A DNA stretch of 64,000 nt from Tetradesmus obliquus (GCA_030272155.1 CP126206.1:248001-312000), one strand, 5' to 3'. Shown: positions 1 to 11,230, numbered from the stretch's first letter. Program-made: numbers and translations. Notes: a model not told the origin generated them from the letters alone.

Positions 1-1163
1 GAGCAGTCGCAGTGCTCACTGTACCTGCGGCACCTGGAGCGCGAGCAGCGGCCCGCTGGTAGCAGCGCGCCTGCTGGCAGGGTGGCCTTCCCAAGCCAGC
101 TGGTGCATGACCTGAACGAGCTGCGTCGGAGTGCAGCTGCAAGCAGGGCTACTAGCAGTGAGGGAACTGCACCAGTTGCAGCTAGGCCTGTGGACAGCCG
201 CATCACACCTGATGGTGGCGGCTCAGTGCGCTCCAGCGAGCAGGTGCGCTGTGGTTTGCGGGGACAGGTGGAGATGGTGGTGGTTCTGCATGGGTGGTGG
301 TCTGCCTGACTTCCCTCTCCAAGCCTGCATGCTTGCGTGCATGCTTTTTGATTCGCCTGCCATGCACTCTGCCTGCCTTGTACTCTGTCTGTCTGCCTGC
401 AAGCCTGCCTGCCCAATACCCTGGCTGCCTGCCCAATGCTCCGCACGCATGCCTGCCAGCCTGCCTGCGCAAGAACCTGGCTGTCTGCCCTCCAGCTTGC
501 CGTCACTCTGCATGCCCCTGTGCCCCGTCTGTCTGCTTGACAAATATTTCAGTTTTCCAACTGTGACATCACTCTGTGCCAGACACTGATAACTCCCTTG
601 CCGCCGTGTACCCCCCCCCCCCCCCCCCCCCCCATCCATCTGCCGTACAGCAGCAGCGCCGCGTGTCTCAAGGCCCATTCCCAGCAGTGCTACCAGCTGC
701 AGCGGCTTTAGCAGATGCAGGGCTCGCGCCAGCAGAAGGAGGTGGTGATGCAGATGCTGGCGCTGAGGTGGATGACGACCTGGAGCAGTACCTGCAGACG
801 GCGCAGCAGGAGCCCAGCCCTAGGCGCTCGCCCAGGAACAGATCAACTGCACCACAGCCACAGCAGCAGCAGGGACAGCAGCAGCAGGAGCAGCAGGGAC
901 AAGACCAGCAGGAGCAGGAGGAGCTGCAGGAGCATCCCATGCCGTTTGCTCATGCAGCAGATGCTGCTGGGTTCAGTGCAACCAGCAGCAGCCGTGGCTC
1001 TGACACTGCTGCGGCCGTCACGGCTTCTGCTCCCGCTGCTGGCAGTGCAGCAGGCAGCAGCTCAGGCTCTGCAGCAGCAGCTGCTGCTGCTGCTGTCGAT
1101 GCTGTTGCTGCTGTTGGCGGCGGCGCTGGTGACGGGGCTGGTGGCGCCGCTACCGCTGCTGCA

Positions 1164-1195
<32 letters not shown>

Positions 1196-2039
1196 TCCTG
1201 CGCGCGGCGCTGCCGCGGCAAGAGCTCGCAGGGCACCGCGAGCTCAGCAGCAGACAGGCACAGGACAGCAGCACCAGCCGCCGCAGCAGCAGCCAGCAAC
1301 GGGTGCACAGGCTGCAGAGGCTGCAGCTATTGCAGAAGCACAACCAGAGTTCGACAGAGCTGTTGCAATGGTGCAGGCCTGGCGCTTAGCAGGCATGTCG
1401 GAGGAGCAGGTCAAAGAGTATGCTGAGGAGTCCTTTGGCGCGGTGAGCTGCAGGCAATGCAGACTGCAGGTTTACAGCAGACTGTACAGGTGTCGGCTGC
1501 AGTGCTCCTGCATGCATCGCAGCTGCTAGCATGATGTCCATGAGGTGGTGCATATTCTGCCGGCAAGACAGCTGCTGTGCATGATGGCCACAAGGGGTTG
1601 CATCTTCCTGCAGGCAAGACTAGGTGTGGCTATGCCTGAAGCGCGTCCTTTTGTTGTCTGTTGGCTGCGCCGTCTGCTGCAGGCGTTGTATGAGGCAGTA
1701 CTGGCTGGGCGGCAGCCAGGTGACGGAGCCATGCGCGTGCAGCACCCCACCGACCCAGGCAAGAAGACCAAGCGGCTGTCGGGCAAGGGCAAGGGCAAGA
1801 AGGGGTCAGCGGCTGCGGACGAAGGGGCTGCACTCGCGGCTCGACTCAAGCGCAAGACAGCAGCCGCAGCAGGCAAGAAGGATGCTGCGCCCAAGCGCCG
1901 CAAGCCCAACAGGCGCAAGGCGGCCGTGTCAAGCGAGGACACCGAGGAGGATGTAGGGTGCAGTGAGGATGACGCGCCTGGGGATGGCAAGGCTGCTGCA
2001 GAGGTGGGCAGTGATGATGATGAGTGGAGGGAACTGCAT

Positions 2040-2076
<37 letters not shown>

Positions 2077-2159
2077 GTGTGCAGCAAGCTGGCGTGGGTG
2101 TAGAGTCAGACAAGCGGCCGAGGCGCAGCGCTGGGCTGCCGCTGAGGCTCCAGGAGTGA
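1..2159 (+). CDS. Uncharacterised low-complexity nuclear-type protein, 3' part of a spliced gene
   Basis: Three exons are visible: 1-243 (5' end lies outside the window), 651-1442 and 1683-2159, all joined in phase 0 across GT-AG introns (donors GTGCGC at 244 and GTGAGC at 1443; acceptors TACAG before 651 and CTGCAG before 1683). They give 503 codons before the TGA. The first exon is a charged helix-like stretch (LYLRHLEREQ, LVHDLNELRR). The second is rich in Gln, Ala, Ser and Gly and ends in a short ordered segment (FDRAVAMVQAWRLAGMSEEQ). The third has Lys/Arg clusters that look like nuclear localisation signals (GKKTKRLSGKGKGKK, KRRKPNRRK), an acidic SSEDTEEDVG stretch and a polyglutamine run at 2041-2073. 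I do not recognise a family. A chromatin- or transcription-associated role is inference from composition only. The intron at 244-650 contains CTGC-rich simple sequence and a long poly-C run (about 611-633). Confidence 0.6.
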
Positions 2160-2731
2160 TTGTAGGCGTGGCTATACGGGTTGGTGAAGTGTGCTGGCAC
2201 CAAGATGGCTGATGCCGTGTGTTACACCGTGTTGAATGTACTATTGTGTGCATGTGCGCATGCGCGCCTTGTGTGCATGTGTGTACGCCTTGCGGTGCTG
2301 GAGTGCCAAGCGGGCCCAATGCATCTTGTATGGTGTGCATATTGTGTTCTTTTGATCAGCCTCAATTTCAGTGTGGTACAGTGCGTTGCATAGCAGTAGT
2401 GCCACAGCACCGGATACAGCAGCCCCGAGCTCGAGGGTGGCCCCGCAGCTGTGAACTGGGCTCTGAGGTCTTACGAGCCATGTATTAGGCTTTGTGTTAA
2501 CGTTTTAAATGACATACAGCATTGGAACGCGCTCCCGGCGCTGTTTAAGTTCATCCACGTAATGATCCAGTCGTATCCACAGACCGCAGCAGCCCATCCA
2601 CGGGGTCACTGGATATGGGCCCTCTGTGGATGGCCACTGGACGGCATCCACGGGCCCACTGGACGGCCGTCCGTGGACATTCTGTGGATGTTGTGTGGAT
2701 CAGCCTTTGTCACAGTATTGTATAATAGCAC
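2160..2731. other. Intergenic / 3' flank, no gene seen
   Basis: Downstream of the left-edge gene. It holds TG/CA-rich alternation (about 2225-2290) and a cluster of imperfect TGGATG/CATCCA and CCACTGGACGG words at 2560-2700. No coding potential or RNA gene was recognised. Confidence 0.5.
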
Positions 2732-2885
2732 AGCGGTGTCACCCGGACGCCGATCCTGAGGTCCCTGTTTCTTCTCATGCTATCGACAATGCTGATGAAT
2801 TTTTTCTGTTTCTTCTTGTGCCTCTGACGATGTCTTCTGGATTTTTCCTCCCCCTATAAGCCTCTCGTTGGCTCCAGATTGGGGC
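2732..2885 (+). mobile_element. LINE 3'-end remnant (same family as the LINE at 53191-54680)
   Basis: The translation HPDADPEV...AIDNADEFF and the following LVGS-type DNA match the C-terminus of the LINE inserted in the gypsy integrase (HPDTDPEV...AIDDADEFFSAFSS), with small deletions and an early stop. Only about 150 bp of the 3' coding end and a little 3' UTR remain, so this is a strongly 5'-truncated dead copy. The (TGTAA)n-type tail of the better copy is not present here. Confidence 0.6.
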
Positions 2886-3585
2886 CCACTCTTTGATGAT
2901 GCAACCCCAACCAACATTACCTTGGGCGAGCTGGGTTTTAACGTAACGTATGCAGGGACCGTGGCTCTTTGTAACTTTTCTCAGCTAAGTTATCTGCAAG
3001 TTGAGACTTTGGCGTCTTGTGCATAGCCCCGGGCCGGTAAAAATGCGCTGTCAGTCGGGGCACTGCCGCAACCTTACAGCAGTAGCAGCAATTGTTGTAA
3101 AACATATTTAAGCCATTGCACTTGTCGGATCTTGCAGCAAGGCGTGCAGGCATGGACGCCCACACGGGCCGGAAACGATTGTGCGCACGATTTGGACACA
3201 TGCAGGGCAGTATGGCACCTGAAGAAGCAAATTTTAAACCTACTCAACACGCTTCAACTTTCAGATTGTGCATCAGGACGTGCAGGCATGCACGCCTGCA
3301 GGCGGCGAGTACAGCTCCAATGTAACGCATCATCCAAACTGCTGTAAAGGCGGCTTGTCTTGAGTTTGGCACAGGCACGTGCATAACGTATATGACAGTC
3401 TCTATTGTTCCCACAAGTTCATCAAGCCAGCAGGTTGGAACGATGTCCAGAGTGACTGCAGCTGTCACACTCTTCGCATTGCAAACACATGTGTGTTGAA
3501 CTCGAGCTGAATTTGTCAGAAAAAATCAACATACAAATTTTGTTGCTGTGTTTTCGATTATCAAACACCGCATCGGCAGCAGCAG

Positions 3586-3656
<71 letters not shown>

Positions 3657-3933
3657 CAGCTACCAAGCAGCAGCAGCACAAAGGCTGTGCCATCACCCCG
3701 TCACTTGCAGGACCCGACGTTTGCGCTACGGCTATGGTTTAGTGTTTGGGCTAGTACAAAGAGTTGCAGGAAAGACAGTACATTCTGCGATAGCTGCATG
3801 CAAGAAATTGCTCACATTTGGGCTGCATAGCACCTTCACGGGCCGAACATCTCAGCAACAGGTGTGCCGGTTGCATGGCTGCACACGTGTGTGGCAGCAG
3901 TTGGCCCTACTACACACGCTACACCTCACACGC
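2886..3933. other. Intergenic, no gene supported
   Basis: Several short frames exist but none has recognisable domains. The only clear structure is the CAG microsatellite listed separately. The left end of a DNA transposon follows directly. Confidence 0.4.
3575..3657 (+). repeat. (CAG)n microsatellite
   Basis: About 80 bp of almost pure CAG units. The long Ala or Ser runs translated from it are artefacts of the repeat and are not evidence of a gene. Confidence 0.85.
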
Positions 3934-5932
3934 CGTCCCTAAAAAACCATACATCAGTATTGTAGCTGTCTGGCAATGTCTGGAATGTGTTTGATGTCCA
4001 GACATGGCAAAAGCCAGTCCTGACAAGGGAGAGCCGGACATCAAAGTGACTTGATGTCCAATTATGTAAGGACACCGCGTTGACCACGAACGGCGCCCAA
4101 ACGCAGCAAAAGCTGCACCAAACGATATAATAGGTAACGTTTTGCTAACAGGCACAGCATAAGGGCGAACAGGGCTGCTGCAACTGCATTCAACCCTGTC
4201 ACAACATGTGACAGAACTCAAATTTATCGACAGCTTCGAGCCATGCGTAAACGTTCGTCAGCAATAAAAAGATGTTATGTTGTAAGTGTCCGATTGCAAT
4301 CTTCATGGGAGTAACGCCACTGCATCGCAGCTGTTTGCGACCTACCACAGGTTGCAGACCGTTCGCGGCCTGTACATGCTCGACTGCAAGCCTTTAAGGC
4401 AGTACTTTACAATATTTGAAAGCTTGGTTTGTGTAGGTCGACGTGGGAATCAGCATGCACCTTGAGGACGTGCTACCAGGTGCTTGCCACAATAGCAACT
4501 GCAACCACGTCCTGCAGTGACTGCACCCCTGCACTGCACCAGCACTCACGAAGAAGCCCTGCTTGGTTGAATATGGTAACATGTGAGGCGCTAAAACCCT
4601 GGCTGGTGCGAGAGAGAGAGAGCGGCTGGCAATAGGTGAACACAAAGAGCTTCAGGCACACCAACACTACTGCTGCAGCTGCCAGCAGTACCTCCAGCAA
4701 GCAGCGCCTGGAATGCCAGCAGGTCTACTGCTTTCGGCAGTCACAGCATATATTACCTCCACAGCATTGCTTGCAGTGCGACAGCCTTGTGTGGTGCACG
4801 TCCTACAACCCTTGCATCTGCTGCTTTCATGCTGACAACAGCGTCGCAAGCAGGTGTGCATGCATCTGCCTGCCTGCTTGCCGATTTGTCATGTGTGCCG
4901 TGCCTATGCAGGTGACCAATGCATTGTATACTTCCGGGCCCACTGCAGCTGTCATGTCCTACCCTCCGCTGGTCATCTGTTCAACCACACGCCCTGTAAG
5001 CAAGATGCTGCCCGGAAGATCAGCATCACGCACCTGGACATCCTGCGAGACCTGGTCTGCGCCCAATCAAGATCCACTTCCAGGAGGTGGAAACACCACA
5101 GCAGCCACCAAGCAGCAACCTCTGCGGCTACAGCGCTGCCTACGCCTTCAGCTGCCTGCTGAACAGGGTTGCTCAAGGCAACGACCTGCGCTATGGTAAG
5201 CCACGCACCTGAGCGATTATGAGGACTACCGCTGACCAGGTGCACTGCTGCATAACACATGTGTGTGTGTGCCACAAAGACTGCTCAGCCAGCCCGTTTC
5301 CGTTGCTGCAAACCTCCTACATTATTTTTTCTGCTGTTTTGCTTGCTTTCAACAGTGCCTTGTGTCTAGATGCAACAGTCAAATGCATTTACAACAGCCA
5401 TGCTGCATCGCCTGTGCACGCTCCTGCACTGCATGGCTGCAGCTCACGTACTCTACTGCTGTTGGCTCTCTGATCTTGATTCGCTGCAGAGCGCGCGGGC
5501 ATGGAGCCGCTGAAGTACAGCACGGCGAACCTCATGATGATGCGCACGCAGCTGCTGGTGGGAGGCTTACCAGGCTGTTGTGGAGGGTGACATGGAGATG
5601 CGGAGGATTGTTGATGGCATCAAAGACCCCTTAACTGCTCGCGGCTACCGCTACATTGATGCCGCAGACTATGACACAGCTGTGCTCAGCGACCAGAATG
5701 AGGCCTTTGAGTGAGTCGACTGATCAGGTGGTGCTCTGCATGGGGCTGGTGTTGATGCCTGTGTCTTTACTGCAAGATTGCGCCTGGCATGCTTCATGCT
5801 GCTGCATTATGGCACATCCGCAGCACTGCAGCTACATGCCCTGCACATCATCTGACTGCGCCTGCTCCCCAGCCTGCCAGTACATTGCTTCTGCCATCCT
5901 GTCATTATGTCATCCTGCCACTAGCTGTATGT

Positions 5933-5963
<31 letters not shown>

Positions 5964-7334
5964 CACCACCGCTGCCCTGCCTGCCTGCACGCCATCCTGC
6001 ATTCTGCCCATAATTGCCTGCCCTGCTGCGCTGCCACTGCTGCCCTGCCTGCCTGCAAGCAGTGCCTGCGTGCATGCAATCCCACCACTGCTGCCCTGCC
6101 TGCCTGCAAGCCATCCTGCGACCAGCTGCCTGCCCTGCCTGTCCCACCAATAGCTGCTTACTATGCTTGCATGTCCTGCCATCTGCCGTCTGTCATGTTA
6201 TTGCGCAGGAAGTACACATCGTACCGCGACGACATCCGCATGACCAGGAGCAAGTCACCCATGCCCAGCCGCAGCGCCACGCCTGCACCTGTCAAGCTGA
6301 AGAGAGAGAGCCAGGCCTTACCCTCCTACGGTGTCTACGGGGCAGACAGCGGCAGCCAGTACAAGCCCAGCAAGGAGGCTGCTGACGAAGATGATGCAGC
6401 TGATGCTGAGATGACAGAGCTGGAGTCTGCAGGCCCGGAGGCCTTACCACGCACGGTGGGCAAGAAGGCAAAGCTGCAGAGCCACCATTGCCAGCTTCTG
6501 CTGAATGTTGGCAACAGCAGAAGCAGCAGCAGCATTGTGCTCAGCAGGCTGCCAGGCTCCGGCTGATGGAGTTCAGCGTGTGTGGGATGCATCGCCGGCG
6601 TGCTGAAACTGCTGCTGCTGTGCTATGGGGTGCAGCTTGGCCACTTGCCGCAGCATGGTTGCTGTTTGCTGTGGCGCGTGACTAGAAGGGGAGGGGGATA
6701 GTGTTTCCCAGGGAGATGTCACATGAAACGGTTTCAAGTGCAACTGGAACGGCGCAGCTGCCAGCAAAACAATGCACAGGGTCTGAGTTCATCTGATTGA
6801 ATGACTCACTGAGTGTAGGGCACTGCCGCAGCGTGACGATGCACATGCTGGCATGCCATGTTGTTGTGGCGGGGGAGCGCATGCAGGGCCTGAGAAGGTG
6901 ATCACACAAGCACCCTGCATGTCTTGCGCCGGGAAGCTTTCACGCATGTTCAACACAGAGGTGTTGCCCTGGCAGTGCCACTGTGACAGTGTCACGCTCT
7001 GTGTATATAACATTACACTGTAGCATACAGCTACACTGCACCATGCGAGCCGACATGGCAGGTGGTGCCTGCAACTGTACATACACACCCAACGAGCAGC
7101 ATGCTGCCGTGTTCCAGGCGGAAACTGAGCCTGCAGTCAGCGATGTATAGGTGATGTATAATCATTGTAAAGCGATGTCCTGACATCCATTCCGCGACTT
7201 GCGGCGGACATCCAGTGGAAATCACGACATCTGATGTCCGATGTTTTTTGACTTATAACCACTGACCGGGGACATGGGTCGGTGTCCATGGATGTCAAAC
7301 ATGGATGTAAACATCGCACTAGGTTTTGGGGACG
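3934..7334. mobile_element. DNA transposon with Ulp1-like gene, CGTCCC...GGGGACG ends
   Basis: The left end CGTCCCTAAAAAACC and right end GGTTTTGGGGACG are imperfect inverted repeats and are flanked by CGC on both sides (3931-3933 and 7335-7337), a possible 3-bp target duplication. Both subterminal regions (about 3960-4080 and 7150-7300) are crowded with GATGTCC/GGACATC words in both orientations, as expected for transposase-binding sites. The first ~140 bp and last ~50-70 bp recur at 34385-35376, where a 992-bp relative interrupts a LINE; this defines the termini independently. The interior contains a frameshifted C48-like protease gene. No transposase was recognised, so the element may be non-autonomous. 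The superfamily is not assignable from what I see. Confidence 0.6.
5066..6566 (+). pseudogene. Ulp1/C48-like cysteine protease gene, frameshifted, within transposon
   Basis: Three exons splice in phase: about 5066-5195 (donor GTAAGC), 5490-5710 (acceptor CTGCAG; donor GTGAGT) and 6209-6566. Exon one carries TPQQPPSSNLCGYSAAYAF, which fits the Gln plus Cys-Gly active-site region of Ulp1-type (C48) proteases; the upstream His and Asp were not located. Exon two continues EPLKYSTANLMMMRTQLL, then an extra GTGG at about 5558-5561 shifts the frame before EAYQAVVEGDMEMRR; removing those four bases restores one frame. The last exon is Ser/Lys-rich and acidic. C48 domains are common passengers of several eukaryotic DNA transposon groups. 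The 5' exons were not resolved. Within the intron, 5930-6150 is CTGC-rich simple sequence. Confidence 0.5.
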
Positions 7335-7797
7335 CGCACACAAACACAGCACGACTGAACTCAACTTGCTTTGCTCTAGTTATCTGTATGCATGTTACAT
7401 GTCATCATGTATGCACAGGCACTTCCCATAGCAGGATTTGATTAGGGTGTAAGGGGGCTTGCTGATGAGTGAGACCCCACTCATCATACTGTGGTGGTGC
7501 CACTGCACCCTACAGGGTCTTTTGACATAATTATCAACACAGATAGTGGTTCGGATATGGAATTGGAGTAGCATTTTCTGGCATGGGGAGAACCAGACGA
7601 CTGCGTGCCCGTGTCAGGACTGAACATGGCCACCCTCTGAAACTGTTTCACATACCTGCCTCCCTATTGCTACACTGGCTTCATATACAGCAACACATGA
7701 ACCAGCAAACAAACAAACAAACAAACAAACAAACAGACACGCGTACATGAAACTCTGTCTTGTGCTTGTTGTTTTTGTATAAGAACGAATTTGGGTA
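7335..7797. other. Intergenic with (CAAA)n run
   Basis: No gene is supported. A (CAAA)n simple repeat lies at about 7703-7735. The sequence TTTGTATAAGAACG occurs just left of the adjacent MITE and again just right of it (8082-8095). Confidence 0.4.
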
Positions 7798-8076
7798 GAG
7801 ACTATTTGAACCTGCCACAGGGAGTTCGTTTGTGACACATCAAAAAATGCCCCACCCCCTGGGGCATTGCCTGGAGGGCTGACAACGAGTAATGCCCCTT
7901 CCCCCCCCCCCCCCCTCCCAGGGCCCCAAACTGCCCTGTGCTCAGTGCGTTTTGCAGGCTTTGCAGCAGGTCGCCCGGAGTGCCCCATGCCCCCACCCCT
8001 GGGGGCATGCTCCAGAGCCTCAATGCCCCCCCCCCCCCTTACAAACGAACTCCCTGTGGCAGTTACAAATAGTCTG
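7798..8076. mobile_element. 279-bp MITE with 35-bp TIRs and TA target duplication
   Basis: Inverted repeats at 7799-7833 and 8041-8075 begin AGACTATTTG and run to GGGAGTTCGTTTGT with about two mismatches. TA dinucleotides flank the element at 7796-7797 and 8077-8078, the target duplication typical of Tc1/mariner-Stowaway MITEs. The interior is C-rich and has two perfect short hairpins (around 7848-7866 and 7986-8008: ATGCCCC...GGGGCAT types) and two poly-C runs. It has no coding capacity. Whether the DDE transposase in the 10.5-32.6 kb array could act on it is unknown; the ends are not similar. Confidence 0.75.
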
Positions 8077-8106
8077 TACCCTTTGTATAAGAACGGAGGA
8101 TGTGTT

Positions 8107-8225
8107 CCTCCGAGTCCTCTGAAGAGAAGAGGGGTTACACGGTGTGCACAGGCAACTCCGAGTCCTCGAGAAGAAGAGGGGTTACACGGTGTGCACAGGC
8201 AACTACGTTGCAACGAACACCCAAA
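8107..8225 (-). mobile_element. Two very short LINE 3' tails abutting a recurring target motif
   Basis: The motif CTCCGAGTCCTC(T/G) at 8107-8120 and 8156-8168 is each time followed by GAAGA-type sequence and then AGGGGTTACACGGTGTGCAC, the reverse complement of the 3' end of the LINE at 49.1-51.6 kb. The first tail is only about 30 bp before the motif repeats. The second runs to about 8222 and then leaves the family. I read these as extremely 5'-truncated insertions into the same kind of site. Confidence 0.55.
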
Positions 8226-8400
8226 AACACAGTAAAACTGCAGGAAGCTCAGCACAGGCCGTCACTCATGTGAGGCCCAACCCCAGAGAAATGGCCCCCG
8301 TGTGTAAGTTTCGGCATATGGCCATGCTAGCACAGCCGCCTTCCTTACTCCACACAGTTCGCCCCCAGAAAATGTATCCTCATACGCCTCCGATTCCTCG

Positions 8401-10443
8401 GAAGAAGAAGAGGGGTTACACGGTGTGCACAGGCAACTACGTTGCAACGAACACCCGAAAATCTGGAACGTCGCAGATGACTCAGCAAAAACAGGCTATC
8501 ACTCAAGGAGACTCACCCCAGAAAGTCTCTCTGTGTGTGTAACTTGACATATGGCCTTGCAGGCAAAGCCGTCAGTCACAGCAGACGCAGTGTTGATGCT
8601 AAACAAAGGCAGGACTAGTGTAAACAGTGTCAGTGACAGCAAGCTGCACTTGATGCAGTGCAGCGGGCGGGCTGAACCCACAGAAACAACACCCACCAGC
8701 AGCAACACAGCCTGGCAGGCGGTGGTCTGAGGCGACAAACTGGGGAGAGAGAGCATAGTTGCACGAAACGTGGGGTCCGGCTGTTTATGAAACGAAACGA
8801 AACGTTTAAAACGTGCGTTTTAAACGCCTTCAGTGTGAAACGCTGTATCTAAACGGCAGCTCTAGTGGGGCTCAGGCGTTTGAATGCAGAACCCCTCGTT
8901 ACTCGGCCTAGCGGCCCGTTCAGGTACTCAGGGCTCTTCAAAACATTTACTGTATATCTTTGTTGGTATTTGAATACTTGTTGTTCTCCTATCAGTCACC
9001 GATATGGGCAAGAAGACCACTGATCAGGCTACCATAGCTTGCTGCTCAGTGTCTGTTGTGTTTCAGCCAGCATGGTGCTGAGGTTTGGATGATTGTGCAT
9101 TGAGTCCAGCAGATTAACACAATGACATTTAATGTGTCGCGACTATGCAACTATGTTTACAGTTGCTTGTGTGTGCAGCAGGAGGTGTGCAGGTTGCTCA
9201 GCTCTGTTCCTGTAACCAGTGGTCGCTGCTTTCTTGGTAAGAGACTCAACTGCTGCATTATTAATGTTGCCAGTTTGCTTCTTTGCGTAAACCTTGGGAT
9301 GAAAGCTCATCCCTGATACGCCGAGCAGCCCTCCAGCTGCTGTGGTGCCTCGCTGCACATGGTCCGTGGACATCAACGCATTCACACGATATCACGATTA
9401 ATAAGTAGATTACGCACTGGCACCTCAATTCATTCTGACTTTGCGAAGAGCTGTCGTGCGACGATCACCAAGTATGTTCAAGTGTTGGAGCTGTACTGCT
9501 GTCAACTAGTCAAGCCTGCTGCCGTGCCTTGGCAGCCCTCCAAGCCCGGCAGGCACAGTTCTGGGGTCAATTAATGACTATAAAGACTAGTATTGATCAT
9601 TTACAAACAATTAAAATGCAAAGAATTGATGTAACTGGCCTCTACATGCCTCTAGAGTGCATACTGTGACATGGCGTTTCAGCAGCGTTTCAGCAGCGTT
9701 TCAGTCCAGGCACTGGCGTTTTAAACGCGTTTAGAAACGAAACGTTTCGTTTCAAACGAAACGTTTCGTGCAACTATGAGAGAGAGCAGAGAACAAGCCA
9801 GCTGCTGCAGGGGCCGCACAACTACATGTTGCAGCAGCGATACGGCAACGCACAGCTCCTGCAAAGCAAGACGGCTAGCTCTGGCATGTCAGAAGCTCAC
9901 AGAGATAGCACGTACACACAGTGAGAAGAAGGCCATCACCGCCGCACCACACACAAACCATTGCCACGCAACACAGTATGCCAGGCAATAAAAGGCTGTT
10001 GTGTGAGCAGCCGATTTCTTTACCGTGACGGCACCCTAGCCGTAGCAGCAAAGTCCGCAAGTGCATCCCAAAAAGCACCTACTGCTGCTCTCACAGCCAC
10101 TTGCTCCACCAGCTGGGGTACCCCAAGGTCACTTGACACAGCCCACGCTGCCCTGCGGTCTTTCTCAAAAGCATGCACTGCTGCAAGACAGACCATGTCC
10201 CACACCAACCGATGTACAGCGTTATGAGGGGGGCACGCCAACCATATAGCTCGGCACGGCAGTACAGCACCTGCCGGCAACAAGTTGAACGCCCTTAGTT
10301 GACTTTCCACCTCACGCCGCACCGCCACAGCAACAGGACATGTCCAAAAATGATGCTCCACCCCAGGGCCGGCCCTGCAGCAGAACATGCTGCACACGCA
10401 GCAGTAGTCTGCATACGTTGAGCAGTAGGGAATGCATCCAAAG
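8401..10443 (-). mobile_element. 5'-truncated LINE copy, split by a hAT-like insertion
   Basis: On the minus strand this matches about 50,626-51,620 of the plus-strand LINE: the zinc-binding C-terminal segment (CAACSAAGPG...HHFWTCPVAVAV, then a Trp-rich tail ending ARVPSR, coding about 10443-10020 with a one-frame disruption near 10380) followed by the 3' UTR ending GTAACCCCTCTTCTTCTTC. The insertion at 8755-9777 must be removed to align it. Flanks are CCTCCGATTCCTCG (8387-8400) and CCTCCGAGTCCTCG (10445-10458), each followed by GAAGAAGA, consistent with a long target duplication that includes the (GAA)n used for priming. Confidence 0.7.
8755..9777. mobile_element. 1,023-bp hAT-like non-autonomous element
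   Basis: Ends are inverted repeats of ATAGTTGCACGAAACGT (17 bp perfect). Direct repeats GAGAGAGAGC flank it (8745-8754 and 9778-9787); an 8-bp target duplication, as in hAT elements, fits inside that. The uninterrupted LINE copy at 51272-51281 has the sequence once, giving an internal empty site. Subterminal regions carry many AAACG/CGTTT motifs. Inside is a short stretch reading MGKKTTDQATIACCS, possibly a relic of a host transposase N-terminus, and no intact gene. Confidence 0.75.
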
Positions 10444-10509
10444 TCCTCCGAGTCCTCGAAGAAGAAGATAGGGTGGATTGTACAGGGGCTTGTTTAGATT
10501 CAAGCCGAC

Positions 10510-11230
10510 CAGCTGGGCATGGTACAAATGTAGCGAACAAGTGGCCTACATATAAATGTCAAGCTTTCAACGACGAATCTAAATCAATTTGAGCTGTTAG
10601 CAGTGGCACAGTGTGCTGCAAGAAAAGTGCTAAAACACGTTGCCCTGAAGTGCCCCGACTCGGCTGTTACATATGTTAACTTGCGCTGTAGAGTGTTGCT
10701 GTGGGTGCTGCTGCCTGCAACATGTTTTGATGTGTAATGTAATTCTTCTGGGCTTCCCTTGCTGGCTGATCAGGCACTGCAGTTCTGGTGTGCCAAGTGC
10801 CCTGCCGCTGCTGTTGCGCTCTGCTGCTTGGCGCTGTGCGCTGCACATACAGTTTCAACTGTCATATCTGTTACATAGTGCGCAACACCGCTTCAGGCCC
10901 ACCGGCAGCTGCTGCGCGCGTGCAGCTAGTGTGGCTGCACAGAGTTTGTTGAGGACTAGTATTCTACACAGTTTCCTGCAAACATCCTTCTTGTGTGATC
11001 AAGGCGAATTCTGGAGCTCAAAATTACTAGCAGTTTGGAGCTGCTGCTGCTGGCAGGTGAGGCCCTGCTGTGCAGTTGGGATGCAAGCAAACCAAAGCAG
11101 CAGCACTGGCAGCTGTGCCTTACTGTGCCTGCCACATACAGCAGGTTGCTATGCCAGCATGGCTGTCTGCTTGCAAGCTGTGTTGATTTGTTGCAAAATG
11201 CAGATGCTGCGTTTGTACCATGCCCAGCTG
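10510..11230. repeat. S repeat, copy 1 (721 bp, terminal)
   Basis: S starts CAGCTGGGCATGGTACAAA and ends with the inverse of the same 19 bp; the similarity extends to about 25 bp with two mismatches. It sits between every M segment in direct orientation, like an LTR. It contains a plus-strand open stretch (10534-10737; NLNQFELLAVAQCAARKVLK) and Cys-rich simple frames that do not look coding. The left outer flank is GAC. Confidence 0.85.

Noticed and set aside
3548-3742. Poly-Ser/poly-Ala proteins over CAG tracts (also 48349-48642, 63141-63541)
   Set aside because: They are open only because the microsatellite has no stops; there is no splice or domain support.
5930-6150. Cys/Pro-rich secreted protein
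   Set aside because: CTGCC-repeat sequence within an intron, flanked by a good donor at 5711 and acceptor before 6209.
7690-7740. CRISPR-like or direct-repeat array
   Set aside because: It is a (CAAA)n simple repeat; no spacer-repeat alternation exists anywhere in the window.
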